A stretch of DNA of 64,000 nucleotides from Natronobacterium haloterrestre. GTDB lineage: Archaea; Halobacteriota; Halobacteria; Halobacteriales; Natrialbaceae. Below are positions 38,506-46,408 of this stretch, piece after piece. The position numbers were made by a program, and so were the translations under genes. The stretch spans positions 434,001-498,000 of the forward strand of contig NZ_FOKW01000001.1 of assembly GCF_900112205.1 (NCBI RefSeq). The letters are read 5' to 3'. The stretch's first letter is position 1; each line of letters opens with the position of its first letter. The notes under the pieces were generated by a model. It saw nothing but the letters and a program-made list of their open reading frames with translations. It was not told the origin of the DNA and ran no database searches.

Positions 38506-39963
38506 ATGACAGACGAACATCGCATTTCCAGGCGGCGGAGTCTCAAAGGTATCGCAGCAACGGGCGCCCTCGTCGGCGGCGTCGGTTTCGGAGCAAACAC
38601 AGTTAGCGCTGGTGAAAAGAAAGACGGACACGAAACCGGCGACGAAGACGGCATCACGAAGGTCGAATTTAACGAGTGTTACTCGACTACGGTTTACTTT
38701 GACGAGGAGTTCGTCACACCAGCCGCTGACGGATACGTGGAAGTCCCGATCACGGCGAAGGACGGCTCCCTCACGATCTCGTTAGCCGGTACGACGGACA
38801 ACGCTATCCTGTTACCCACCGAGGGCGGGAACACCTACCTGGCGATTCCGACCCTCCGTCTGGACGAGGACTACCTCGAACTCGTCGTTCAAAACGACGA
38901 CGACAGTACGCGATCGATCAAGATTCCCGTCGAAGGCAAGACGGAGGATGCGATCACGGTCCCGTACAAGCTGAAAGACGGTTCGTACTACAAGATCCCG
39001 CTCGAGGGCGGAGGATACATGAAACTCCCCGCAGTGGGGAAGAAGGCAAAGTCGATCAAGATCCCCGTCGACGACGGGATGGCGACGTTTCCCGTACACG
39101 ATGACGAAGGCGGTTTCGTTCCGGCACAACTCGTCCGCAGAACAGACGACTATCTGAAGCGCATCCGGGTGCGAACCTACAACGCCACACGGGGCCGAAT
39201 CGAGACCGTACAGAAAACGGTCACCGCGGACGACTTGCGGGTGTATCAAAAACCCGATGGAAGTACCGCATACGCGTGGACGTTCAACGTCTTCCAGTTC
39301 TACGATTCGCCACTCGGAGATGGAGACAAGATCCTCTCGGTGACCGCTAACGGGAAGACGTTCGACAACCCGAACGACTGCGGATCGAAACCATCGAAGG
39401 GTCACGATTACGACAAGGATGGAAAAGTCGACCTCGGGAAGGTTTCCCTGATTCCCGTCTGCGTCGATGCGGAAACGGATATGGCTCGATTCCGAGTCGA
39501 AAACGGCAACGAGAAGCCGATTACCGTGGTTTACGGGGTCGACGACACCAGTATTACGGGTCAGGTCACCGTCAAACCGAAGAGCACGACTTACTTCGAA
39601 GTTCCCGCACCGGACGGTGAAGCACTCGTCGGAATCTTCTACGACGGCGAACAGATCGACGCCGCCCGGAGTGCGACCGAAACGGCGTGCATTCCCAGGG
39701 ACCGTCTCGGATTCGACGCTCGTTGCTACGACCCCGATGCGAAGAAAGCGCGGTTCTACGTGCGAAGCGGTGCCCACGCCGAGAAGACCTTCGTCTACCG
39801 GGTCGCCGAAACCGGGGAGACTGGGACGGTTACGATTCCCGACGACCTCACCAACGCCGAAGTCTTCTGGGTCACGGCACCGGACGGCGAAGCGACGGTG
39901 ACGCTGTATTACGAAGGCCACCCAGTCGCGACGGCGACTGTCGATCCGAAGGAGCACTGTTAG
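38506..39963 (+). CDS. Tat-exported repeat protein of unknown function
   Basis: A 485-aa secreted protein. The start MTDEHRISRRRSLKGIAATG is a Tat signal (RRRSLKG) with a hydrophobic segment ending AGVGFGANTVSA-like, then a cleavage region. The N-terminal half is beta-rich, with repeated short IPVEGK/IPLEGG/IPVDDG strands. The C-terminal half holds two tandem Ig-like repeats of about 95 residues: the first with ARFRVENGNEKPITVVYGVD, the second with ARFYVRSGAHAEKTFVYRV, each ending in a DGEA then YY/FYDG-EG strand. The ATG at 38506 is used because the signal peptide starts there. Probably extracellular, function unknown. Confidence 0.82.
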   Translation: MTDEHRISRRRSLKGIAATGALVGGVGFGANTVSAGEKKDGHETGDEDGITKVEFNECYSTTVYFDEEFVTPAADGYVEVPITAKDGSLTISLAGTTDNAILLPTEGGNTYLAIPTLRLDEDYLELVVQNDDDSTRSIKIPVEGKTEDAITVPYKLKDGSYYKIPLEGGGYMKLPAVGKKAKSIKIPVDDGMATFPVHDDEGGFVPAQLVRRTDDYLKRIRVRTYNATRGRIETVQKTVTADDLRVYQKPDGSTAYAWTFNVFQFYDSPLGDGDKILSVTANGKTFDNPNDCGSKPSKGHDYDKDGKVDLGKVSLIPVCVDAETDMARFRVENGNEKPITVVYGVDDTSITGQVTVKPKSTTYFEVPAPDGEALVGIFYDGEQIDAARSATETACIPRDRLGFDARCYDPDAKKARFYVRSGAHAEKTFVYRVAETGETGTVTIPDDLTNAEVFWVTAPDGEATVTLYYEGHPVATATVDPKEHC

Positions 39964-40194
39964 CGGCCGACTGAGTGGGCAGTCTCGCCGGAAGTGCCGG
40001 TCCGTTTCCGACACTACCTGCGAGCAATCCATTCCAGTTCCGCGGCTCGTCGTATCGGTTTTCATACTGTCCGACTTATCGATGTCCTCGAGTCGATCCA
40101 AACGGTCTTTGATCCGGCTCCCGTAGCGCCACCCGGCCGATGACGATGCACCCGCTCCGAGCCGGACTCGGCACCCGGTGACGACGAGCCCTAT

Positions 40195-40207
40195 GAGTGC
40201 CGAGGCC
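40195..40207 (+). repeat. 13-bp direct repeat, left copy (possible island boundary)
   Basis: GAGTGCCGAGGCC, identical to the copy at 48989-49001. The two copies bracket the low-GC island, so they could be remnants of an attachment site, although a 13-bp match could also be chance. Confidence 0.25.
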
Positions 40208-40244
40208 CCATTTCTGACATCAGATTTCGCGAAATGAGTTTACA

Positions 40245-40285
40245 TCGTCCAGAAAAGTGGGGTGTTGGAGTATATTTCTGGACGA
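40245..40285 (+). repeat. 11-bp inverted repeat with 19-nt loop
   Basis: TCGTCCAGAAA at 40245-40255 and TTTCTGGACGA at 40275-40285 are perfect inverted copies. They lie about 220 bp past the end of the island's minus-strand gene series, so a transcription-end hairpin, a transposon end or an operator for something lost are all possible. Confidence 0.55.
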
Positions 40286-40503
40286 CCCTATAATTATTGG
40301 CTTCTACGTTATCTGTATTTAACGTGTTACGGCCTGTTTCGAGCCATATGCGACCATAGGATGGGAATCTGACGTCAGTTCCGTTGGATCGTCGATGCAT
40401 CATTGTCTGATTACTGGCTACTGATTACAACGCCGTATGCCACTTACTCACACGGCCAGCACAAAAATACTACCGGGTATGTAAGTGGAGTGTTTCTCTG
40501 ATA

Positions 40504-41211
40504 CTACGGTAACAGCCGGATAGTGACTAGTTCTCGTCCACTTTCGGCGTCAGAAAGAATCAGCAGATTTCCTCCTTGCTGCACGCCAGTCGTTTCCGTG
40601 AGTATGAGTTCGAATACGAACGAATCCCGGCCCGGTGGCGCCTTCCCTTCTATCGCTGTTTCGTCCTCTGACAGCTCAACGCCGCCGATCCCAGAATGAC
40701 TCCACACCTCGACACCATCTGGTATCGTGAGATCAATGGCGATATCCTCTACATTTGAGCCAGTAGTGATCGGAAACTCCAGTACGTACAGACCGTTGTC
40801 CGGTGTAGCGATGTTTTCCTTCTCTTCATTGATCGCTGTCCGGCCAGATGAGGTACGAGCCCGGTAGCCGCATTTGAGAGAGAACGGGTATTTCCGGTGA
40901 AAGTATAGCATTGCAGGAGCAGTAAATATGCTGAGAAAGACCAGATTGACGAACAAACCGTTACCGGATCCCACAGTCAGTGCAACAACAGAAGTAAAGA
41001 AAGTAGTAAGCCACCACCAGCTTGTCTCTTTGTAATAGTGGACGAATTCTCTCAGTTCGTAATCTAACTCCTCCAAACTCGAGATTGGATCTACAACAGC
41101 AACGATCCCAACCGCGATCGCTACCAAGACAAGGTAGATAAAGACAAGTTCAAAAATTACGATAAGTTGCGAACCGAGAAGACTGTCTAGACATGCGCGG
41201 ACAGAGGCCAT
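40504..41211 (-). CDS. Membrane protein of unknown function (island gene)
   Basis: A 235-aa protein. Predicted transmembrane helices lie at about 13-40 (LIVIFELVFIYLVLVAIAVG), 65-83 and 88-106. A C-terminal domain (about 130-235) is beta-rich and Ig-like, with VEDIAIDLTIPDGVEVWSHS, PPGRDSFVFELILTE and a final RELVTIRLLP. It is the last gene of a minus-strand series, 11 bp after the preceding stop. No family is recognised; composition is less acidic and GC lower than flanking core genes. Confidence 0.7.
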   Translation of the reverse strand: MASVRACLDSLLGSQLIVIFELVFIYLVLVAIAVGIVAVVDPISSLEELDYELREFVHYYKETSWWWLTTFFTSVVALTVGSGNGLFVNLVFLSIFTAPAMLYFHRKYPFSLKCGYRARTSSGRTAINEEKENIATPDNGLYVLEFPITTGSNVEDIAIDLTIPDGVEVWSHSGIGGVELSEDETAIEGKAPPGRDSFVFELILTETTGVQQGGNLLILSDAESGRELVTIRLLP

Positions 41212-41222
41212 ATCTTCAAACC

Positions 41223-41990
41223 TCAGGAACTCAAGACATCCCGCTCAAAGAGTTGGATAACGTACTCTCGAGAGTCTTCAGTCTCAGCATCCAGTTTTAG
41301 TTCGCCACGCCGGTACCAGAAGTTCGCAGTCCATCCGTTGAACCAGTACGTCGCTTCCACCTCGTCGATTAGCGTGTTGTAGATATCGATATCGAGATCC
41401 TGAACCCCCTCTATTTCGGATGGAGAGTCTACCGATTCCAGTGCAGTCTCGATATTTTCGATACCACGGAGGTCGCTGAATTCTGGGTCTGAATGTAACG
41501 TTTCGACCGGATCATCATGATGGAGGAGGTGGATGAGTTTGCTTGCATCGTACGTGGTTTCCGGTCCGCGGAGTCGTAGAGTTTCAACGGAGTCAGCCGC
41601 TTCGATGAACCGCCAGAACGAATCCCGGGGCAGTGAAAGCGCCTCCTCTATCCGAGTGGTTGACGAAAGCTGTGTATTGAGCTCAGAAAAGACCTCATCC
41701 GAGTCAACAAGATCAGACGGCGTTTCTAGCAGGAACAGGCCAGAGGCAGCCCGGTACTGATACTCACCGGTCTGCGTGAACGAATCCCCGTTCCGACCTG
41801 AAATCTCAAATGCAAATGTACCAGTGAGCTGTAGCTGACCGTTGAATGGATATCTGTCGACCTCTGGGAACGCGGTGACCTGTTCGCGGTTGATCGACTG
41901 GATTGTGACGTTGGTCTCAGGCTGGTCACCAAGGTGCTCGGACCAGTATTTTTCAAGATCCTTGGCTTGACCCAGCCTGCTCGTGGACAT
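41223..41990 (-). CDS. Uncharacterised protein (island gene)
   Basis: A 255-aa soluble protein. The N-terminus (MSTSRLGQAKDLEKYWSEHL) is helical; about 35-90 is a beta-rich section (QLTGTFAFEISGRNGDSFTQ); the rest is mixed with several Trp residues near the C-terminus (YWFNGWTANFWYRRGELKLD). No signal peptide, membrane segment or catalytic motif is visible. It sits between two other unknown genes with gaps of 11 and 45 bp, so it is probably co-transcribed and functionally tied to them. Confidence 0.7.
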   Translation of the reverse strand: MSTSRLGQAKDLEKYWSEHLGDQPETNVTIQSINREQVTAFPEVDRYPFNGQLQLTGTFAFEISGRNGDSFTQTGEYQYRAASGLFLLETPSDLVDSDEVFSELNTQLSSTTRIEEALSLPRDSFWRFIEAADSVETLRLRGPETTYDASKLIHLLHHDDPVETLHSDPEFSDLRGIENIETALESVDSPSEIEGVQDLDIDIYNTLIDEVEATYWFNGWTANFWYRRGELKLDAETEDSREYVIQLFERDVLSS

Positions 41991-42035
41991 GATGGTTATC
42001 CTCAGTAGGTAACGATCGTATCTTCTTGACCGTTG

Positions 42036-43202
42036 TTATGATGCGTCTTCTGCAGCCGCTGTTTTATAATTGTCATCTGGAGTTCCTTGGCGCTTGCGTT
42101 CGTACCGTGCTTTCACCTCCTCCGGATCGAATCGCGGACCCCAGCCTTCTTCCTCCGCATTATCCGCCATATCATCGAAGAACGACGGCGGCGGATACCG
42201 ATCCTCTGGTTCAAGGTGTTCCCAGTCATCGAAGAGCGTGACCAGTTCTGAGAGGAGTCGCAGTGATACACCCATTCGTCGTAGGTCGCTCAATGTGCTC
42301 AATGGGCTGTCGCTGACTTTGACATGGACCTTTCCGCCGAACTCGATTTGAGCCTTCACCTGATGGTTCCCCATAATGAAGTTGCCCTGTATTTTGTCGA
42401 TTTTCTTGCCGGAGAGGATAGGCGCGATCATGAGGACCGACCGCAGGATATTGTTCGAGTCTTTCACGTCGCCTGCACCCATGTTGTCTTTCGTTTCTGC
42501 AGATGTTGAGCCGCGGGTGATGTTGCGGACACGGAGATCGTCTGAGAGGCGTTCTTGTTCGTACTGCTTGTACAGGATCCAGAGGAAAAAATCGAAATCG
42601 AAGTTGACGGGCTCCATTTTCATATCGCCGGACAACGCTGCTATGAGATCGTCCTGTTTGCGTTGAAGCAGCTGTTTCCGCCCTTTGAATGCCATAACGT
42701 CGTTTACATAGTCCCAGTAGACGCGGACCTCGTCGTGATTGGGGAGGAAGTACATCTCCTCTTTTCCGTGTTCATCATACCCCCACTGCTCCATCCAGTC
42801 CTCGTCAACATACCGTAGTGAGTGTAGGCCTTGAGCGAAGTCCTCAGTTGCCTGGGTAAGTTCACCCATTTGCTGGAGTTTCTCGGATAGGTCCATCACC
42901 TCAAATCCGGAGTCAGGTTCGTTCGGGGAACCAGGCGAATATTTGTCGAAACTGTCCACGATCTCCTGTGGGGACATACTTCCCTCTCCGTGTACGGAGG
43001 TCTGGAACAATCCGTTAAACACTAACCACCCGGGATACTCATAATCATCCTCGATAGTAGTGACATTTGACATACCGGAAGAAGGGACAACTATATCATA
43101 AATTTTGGGTTGATGGGAACACATATTCAGAAAATAGTCTGCAGACCACCAAACTTGATGAGGGTACTGAGATAGACCTTCTGTGGCGTGATCTCCGGCC
43201 AC
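42036..43202 (-). CDS. Uncharacterised soluble protein (island gene)
   Basis: A 388-aa protein without membrane segments. Features seen: a Trp/Tyr-rich N-terminus (YPHQVWWSADYFLNMCSHQP), a central region FDFDFFLWILYKQYEQERLS, then a long C-terminal half that includes IQGNFIMGNHQVKAQIEFGG and ends KRQGTPDDNYKTAAAEDAS. No known motif. It is flanked by an N-terminally membrane-anchored gene upstream and the unknown 255-aa gene downstream, all in one direction. Could be a sensor or effector of a small system; this is speculation. Confidence 0.68.
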   Translation of the reverse strand: MAGDHATEGLSQYPHQVWWSADYFLNMCSHQPKIYDIVVPSSGMSNVTTIEDDYEYPGWLVFNGLFQTSVHGEGSMSPQEIVDSFDKYSPGSPNEPDSGFEVMDLSEKLQQMGELTQATEDFAQGLHSLRYVDEDWMEQWGYDEHGKEEMYFLPNHDEVRVYWDYVNDVMAFKGRKQLLQRKQDDLIAALSGDMKMEPVNFDFDFFLWILYKQYEQERLSDDLRVRNITRGSTSAETKDNMGAGDVKDSNNILRSVLMIAPILSGKKIDKIQGNFIMGNHQVKAQIEFGGKVHVKVSDSPLSTLSDLRRMGVSLRLLSELVTLFDDWEHLEPEDRYPPPSFFDDMADNAEEEGWGPRFDPEEVKARYERKRQGTPDDNYKTAAAEDAS

Positions 43203-43294
43203 TATGACGCTGCCGAATTGCAGTGTTACTCATCGGCTGGTGCGAACATGCTCTGTTCCACCCGATATAAACAGCAGATACGCCCCAAACCCTG

Positions 43295-44368
43295 TTAACT
43301 GCCTGAAATCCGTGCTTCCTCGAGATACATGCAATCCCCCGGATAGATAGGTCTGCCATCGTACTCGACCAGTAAGTTTTCCAAGTCATCAATCGCTTCC
43401 GCCGCCTCATCGAGCACCGCCGCAGCCTCCTCCGTGTGATAGTATGGATAGTCCTCTTCCAGTTGATCCACAACCTGTTGGACCAGATCAATCACGTCTT
43501 CCTTCACTGCGGATTGGTGTTCTCGCAGTGCCTCTCGGTTACCTGACTTGTGTACCACTGAATACGCTGCTCTACTGCTGTTCCCGCCAATATCGGCACG
43601 TATCCAGAGCCGTGGTTCATCTGGATGCAAGCCGGTAGTCCCTGCTTCCAATTGGGACTGTATACGTCCCCGAAGCTCGGCGAAGTCCTCGTATTTTCCA
43701 CGTTCGTATGCCACGAGAAACTCGAACATCCACCGGCCAAAGTAGTCTGCTGGCTCGATCGTGAACATCGCTTCATCACGAACAATCCCCTCCTCAAATG
43801 ATCGTACGAACTTGTCTCTCATTGAGACAAACCGGCCGTGTAACTGGTCTATCTCGTTCTTCTTTTTTCGGAGATTGGGAGCATGGTTCTGGAGTAGATC
43901 CTCTAGATAACGGTCACCCTGTAGATGGTGTGGGATGACCTGAAACGGTTCGTCATCGGGAAATGCCATACTGTACGATCCAGTAGGTGCGGTTTCAAAC
44001 GAGGCGTCCTTAACTGCAGGAAGGTTCCGCTGCGGCTGATCAATTGGGTTACTTGCGGTTTTCTTATCTGGGTTTCCATGCCAGAGTCGTACTCGGTCCC
44101 GCAGGGTCTCTGTATGCTGCTGGCGTGCTTCCCGGTTCAGCTCTTGTGTGAGCAGATCTCGTTGTGACTCGAGAAGGAGTGTTTGCCGGAAATAGAGGAT
44201 GACCAGTGCAACAGTGAGAAGCGCTGAAACCGTCAAATCAACCGCAGTCAACCCTGTCGACCCAAAGTATTGATACGCCGCTGCACTGATTCCGAGAACA
44301 ACGACGGCCGCACCCAGCAAATAGAGAAAAATCCGGATCTGCGTATTCCACCTGCCGATATCCACCAT
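43295..44368 (-). CDS. N-terminal two-helix membrane protein with long cytoplasmic domain (island gene)
   Basis: A 357-aa protein. Two transmembrane helices lie at about 10-32 (IRIFLYLLGAAVVVLGISAA) and 40-62 (TVSALLTVALVILYF), followed by a short coiled coil (LLESQRDLLTQELNREARQQ) and a large soluble domain. The soluble part includes FEFLVAYERGKYEDFAELRG and a C-terminal helix (VVDQLEEDYPYYHTEEAAAV). The 2TM-plus-domain layout resembles membrane-anchored effectors in some defence systems, but no named family is recognised. It follows the 49-aa ORF by 38 bp. Confidence 0.7.
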   Translation of the reverse strand: MVDIGRWNTQIRIFLYLLGAAVVVLGISAAAYQYFGSTGLTAVDLTVSALLTVALVILYFRQTLLLESQRDLLTQELNREARQQHTETLRDRVRLWHGNPDKKTASNPIDQPQRNLPAVKDASFETAPTGSYSMAFPDDEPFQVIPHHLQGDRYLEDLLQNHAPNLRKKKNEIDQLHGRFVSMRDKFVRSFEEGIVRDEAMFTIEPADYFGRWMFEFLVAYERGKYEDFAELRGRIQSQLEAGTTGLHPDEPRLWIRADIGGNSSRAAYSVVHKSGNREALREHQSAVKEDVIDLVQQVVDQLEEDYPYYHTEEAAAVLDEAAEAIDDLENLLVEYDGRPIYPGDCMYLEEARISGS

Positions 44369-44406
44369 GCTGCAGCGTAACTAGCAGAGGCTGAAAAGTC
44401 TACCTT

Positions 44407-44556
44407 CTATGACTTTATGTACTTCTCCTTCGAGTCGTACCGGCCACAGTACGTGATCGTGTTGCCGCGCTGCCGGACGCTCATCGGTGGCGTTGCGATC
44501 TCTTCCGGGATGTTCTCGCTTTCCTCGATTACAGCGGCGTAGGCCCTATTCAGCAC
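44407..44556 (-). CDS. Small phage-like protein (49 aa)
   Basis: GTG-initiated 49-aa frame whose start overlaps the last codons of the upstream gene (GTGCTGAATAG), a pattern repeated elsewhere in this series. It encodes VLNRAYAAVIEESENIPEEI and ends YCGRYDSKEKYIKS. Tight overlap, charge composition and low-GC codons like its neighbours support a real gene. Function unknown. Confidence 0.5.
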   Translation of the reverse strand: MLNRAYAAVIEESENIPEEIATPPMSVRQRGNTITYCGRYDSKEKYIKS

Positions 44557-44740
44557 TACCCCCGTTGCCAGCTCCCGATCTGAGTTCTTTGAGTATATCT
44601 ATCATCGCATCAACCTCCTCCATAACCTTCCCTCTGTGATGTGGCGCGTTGATTTTAGATTCGTACTTGTGGGCCTCCCAAAGGGCCGTATTCAGCGAGG
44701 AATGTACGTCTAACAGTCTATCCACTAAGCGCTCATCCAT
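44546..44740 (-). CDS. Small helical protein (64 aa), phage-like
   Basis: ATG at 44740 (MDERLVDRLLDVHSSLNTAL); a GTG at 44749 is an alternative start directly at the preceding stop. The peptide is mainly helical (HHRGKVMEEVDAMIDILKEL) and ends GNGGSAE. It overlaps the following 49-aa gene by 11 bp. No family is recognised; the layout is that of virus-derived operons. Confidence 0.6.
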   Translation of the reverse strand: MDERLVDRLLDVHSSLNTALWEAHKYESKINAPHHRGKVMEEVDAMIDILKELRSGAGNGGSAE

Positions 44741-44749
44741 TGTCCTCAC

Positions 44750-45427
44750 CTATTCGCCATATGCTAAGGGAACAACCCGATCTTCCGCATTTGCCTGGAA
44801 TACCGCGTGGGCGAAGCCCATGGGTGTTTCAGATCGGTTCCGGTTCCGGTCCTCTGACGGCGGCATCTTGTGAATCCGGTCGTCATATTCCTCTACTGCA
44901 TCTGTGGGGGGCATCACGAAATCGTCTGATGTCCACAGGCAGGTTTTTTTGCTGTACGCCTCGTCCTGATCTGTGTATCCAGCGTACTGATACGGATGGA
45001 ACGTGTAGTCCGGTTCCTGCCAGTATGTTGAAAGCGTGGAAACCGGGTTCTCAATCATCCATGGAGCATCGGCCCACTCGCAGGTTTTCCGGGCCTGTTC
45101 TACCAGCTCTATTGCGTCCGCCAGTCCGGTCAATCCCTTCTGTTTGAACCATCGTGCACCACTGACCGCGAGATTGGTGCATGGCGGGAATGCGAACACG
45201 ATCTCGTATTCTGTCCGTGGCGGCAGATATGCACGGATGTCTGTCCCCACCGTTATTATTTCTCCTCCGCCTTCGACACTCTGTGTTTCTCGTCCGTCGT
45301 GCTGTGTGTCGACGCAGATGCACCGGTATCCGGCGTTGGCCCAAGGACGGACCATGTTTGTGCTGTGGTCGAACAGGCTTAGTACGGTTTTCCGCTTTAT
45401 TTTAATCTTCTCACAGTCCCCGTCCAT
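44750..45427 (-). CDS. C5-cytosine methyltransferase-like protein, virus-type
   Basis: A 225-aa protein from ATG 45427 (TTG at 45466 is an alternative). KRKTVLSLFDHSTNMVRPWA corresponds to a degenerate SAM-binding motif I. VFAFPPCTNLAVSGARWF holds a PPCT resembling the catalytic PCQ of C5-methyltransferases. WMIENPVSTLSTYW resembles the ENV motif VI. It is shorter than full methylases and lacks a clear target-recognition domain. Similar FPPCT/ENPxS proteins occur in phages and archaeal viruses (family recollection). If active it may protect viral DNA or modify a nucleotide. Confidence 0.65.
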   Translation of the reverse strand: MDGDCEKIKIKRKTVLSLFDHSTNMVRPWANAGYRCICVDTQHDGRETQSVEGGGEIITVGTDIRAYLPPRTEYEIVFAFPPCTNLAVSGARWFKQKGLTGLADAIELVEQARKTCEWADAPWMIENPVSTLSTYWQEPDYTFHPYQYAGYTDQDEAYSKKTCLWTSDDFVMPPTDAVEEYDDRIHKMPPSEDRNRNRSETPMGFAHAVFQANAEDRVVPLAYGE

Positions 45428-45485
45428 TCTTGGACGAGTTTTGCAGGTGTTTACTGATATTGTCAACGTGGCGTACTATGTTCAT
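45411..45485 (-). CDS. Possible 24-aa ORF in the island series
   Basis: An ATG two bases after the stop of the 31-aa Cys-rich gene opens a 24-codon frame (MNIVRHVDNISKHLQNSSKN) that ends across the start of the methyltransferase-like gene. The end-to-start layout fits coupled translation, but such a short frame could be chance. Confidence 0.2.
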   Translation of the reverse strand: MNIVRHVDNISKHLQNSSKNGRGL

Positions 45486-45487
45486 GG

Positions 45488-45583
45488 CTATTCACCAGCC
45501 TCCCGGGTATCCTCCTCTGTGTCGTCACACCAGCATACCCTGTCGTATCCGAGTTCCTTACACAGATTGCACTTCTCACTCAT
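45488..45583 (-). CDS. Cys-rich putative zinc-binding microprotein (31 aa)
   Basis: MSEKCNLCKELGYDRVCWCD followed by an acidic tail; Cys at residues 5, 8, 17 and 19 could form a zinc knuckle. Its ATG overlaps the stop of the 159-aa gene (ATGAGTGA, 8 bp), so translation is probably coupled. Small Cys4 proteins of this sort are common in archaeal viruses and plasmids. Confidence 0.6.
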   Translation of the reverse strand: MSEKCNLCKELGYDRVCWCDDTEEDTREAGE

Positions 45584-46055
45584 CGTTTTCACCATCGTTC
45601 GCTCCGAACTCTTCTAGCCGCTTCTTCGCCTGCTCTCCTTTTTGGACCTGAACCTTCAGATCAAGACGCTTGTGCCACTCCTGAACATCAACCGCATCGT
45701 CATCCGACAACTCATATGCGCGATGGTCGATGTAGAACCACTCATCCTCTTTGTGGTCAGCACAGACACGTACAGAGGCAAGGACTTCGTTCGCCAGTAT
45801 CTTCCCGTACAGCTTGTAGTATTCCACGAGATCGTCATAGTCTTCGACCTCTTGGCCTTGCCGCCAGTTCCAGTACGCGAATAGATAGCCGGAGTCCGAT
45901 TTCAGCGTCCGGTTCAGTTGTTCGGCCACAGCCACTCGTTCTTCTTCATCGCCGTAATCTACAGCGATCATCAAATTCTTCATCCGCTGATTGTCCTCCT
46001 GTTTCAGTTTGTCCTGTGGGTATCCGTACACCCACATCTGTGGCCCTTGACTCAC
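45576..46055 (-). CDS. Hypothetical phage-like protein (159 aa)
   Basis: A soluble protein starting MSQGPQMWVYGYPQDKLKQE, with a central EVEDYDDLVEYYKLYGKILA, and a C-terminal helix KVQVQKGEQAKKRLEEFGAN. No recognised motif. It overlaps the upstream gene by 4 bp (ATGA) and the 31-aa gene downstream by 8 bp. Transcribed in the island's minus-strand series; function unknown. Confidence 0.65.
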   Translation of the reverse strand: MSQGPQMWVYGYPQDKLKQEDNQRMKNLMIAVDYGDEEERVAVAEQLNRTLKSDSGYLFAYWNWRQGQEVEDYDDLVEYYKLYGKILANEVLASVRVCADHKEDEWFYIDHRAYELSDDDAVDVQEWHKRLDLKVQVQKGEQAKKRLEEFGANDGENDE

Positions 46056-46408
46056 TCGTTATCACCGTCTTTCTCAGCGAACTCTCTGTTGGCCTTGCGT
46101 AGTTTATCCTCGAACTGGCCGAGCAAAATACTGTCATCCTCTGCCGTCAGCACCCCGCACTTCTCTTTTCGTTCTTCCTTCAAACGATCCAGCAGGGCGC
46201 GAACCTCGTCTAAGACCTTGTCAGCCCACTCCCGATCATGGTCCTTCATCTCCTCCGATAATTCCGCGTACGGTATCCACAGAGACTCCCATCTCTTCAG
46301 GCGGTCATCACTTAGGTCTTCTTCCGCAGCAAGGTGTTGGCTCCATTCCATCCACTGCCGGTGTTCAAGCGCAGCTAGTCGTTCACGTAGCGTTTGTTCC
46401 TTACTCAC
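46052..46408 (-). CDS. Phage-type protein with EHxQW and DREWA motifs
   Basis: A 118-aa protein. LAALEHRQWMEWSQHLAAEE and IPYAELSEEMKDHDREWADK match a short module often seen in tailed-phage and archaeal virus genomes (ExxHxQW...PYxxL...DREWA, resembling the RyR-domain-like fold). GTG at 46408 is preferred because it gives the same 8-bp GTGAGTAA overlap with the upstream stop as other pairs here; the first GTG at 46417 is an alternative. Exact role unknown. Confidence 0.65.
   Translation of the reverse strand: MSKEQTLRERLAALEHRQWMEWSQHLAAEEDLSDDRLKRWESLWIPYAELSEEMKDHDREWADKVLDEVRALLDRLKEERKEKCGVLTAEDDSILLGQFEDKLRKANREFAEKDGDNE

Larger units (their letters stand above)
39964..40503. other. 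Intergenic region at the left edge of the low-GC island
   Basis: About 540 bp in which GC drops from left to right. It holds an 11-bp inverted repeat at 40245-40285 and one copy of a 13-bp direct repeat (40195-40207) seen again at 48989. No gene is recognised. Confidence 0.4.
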
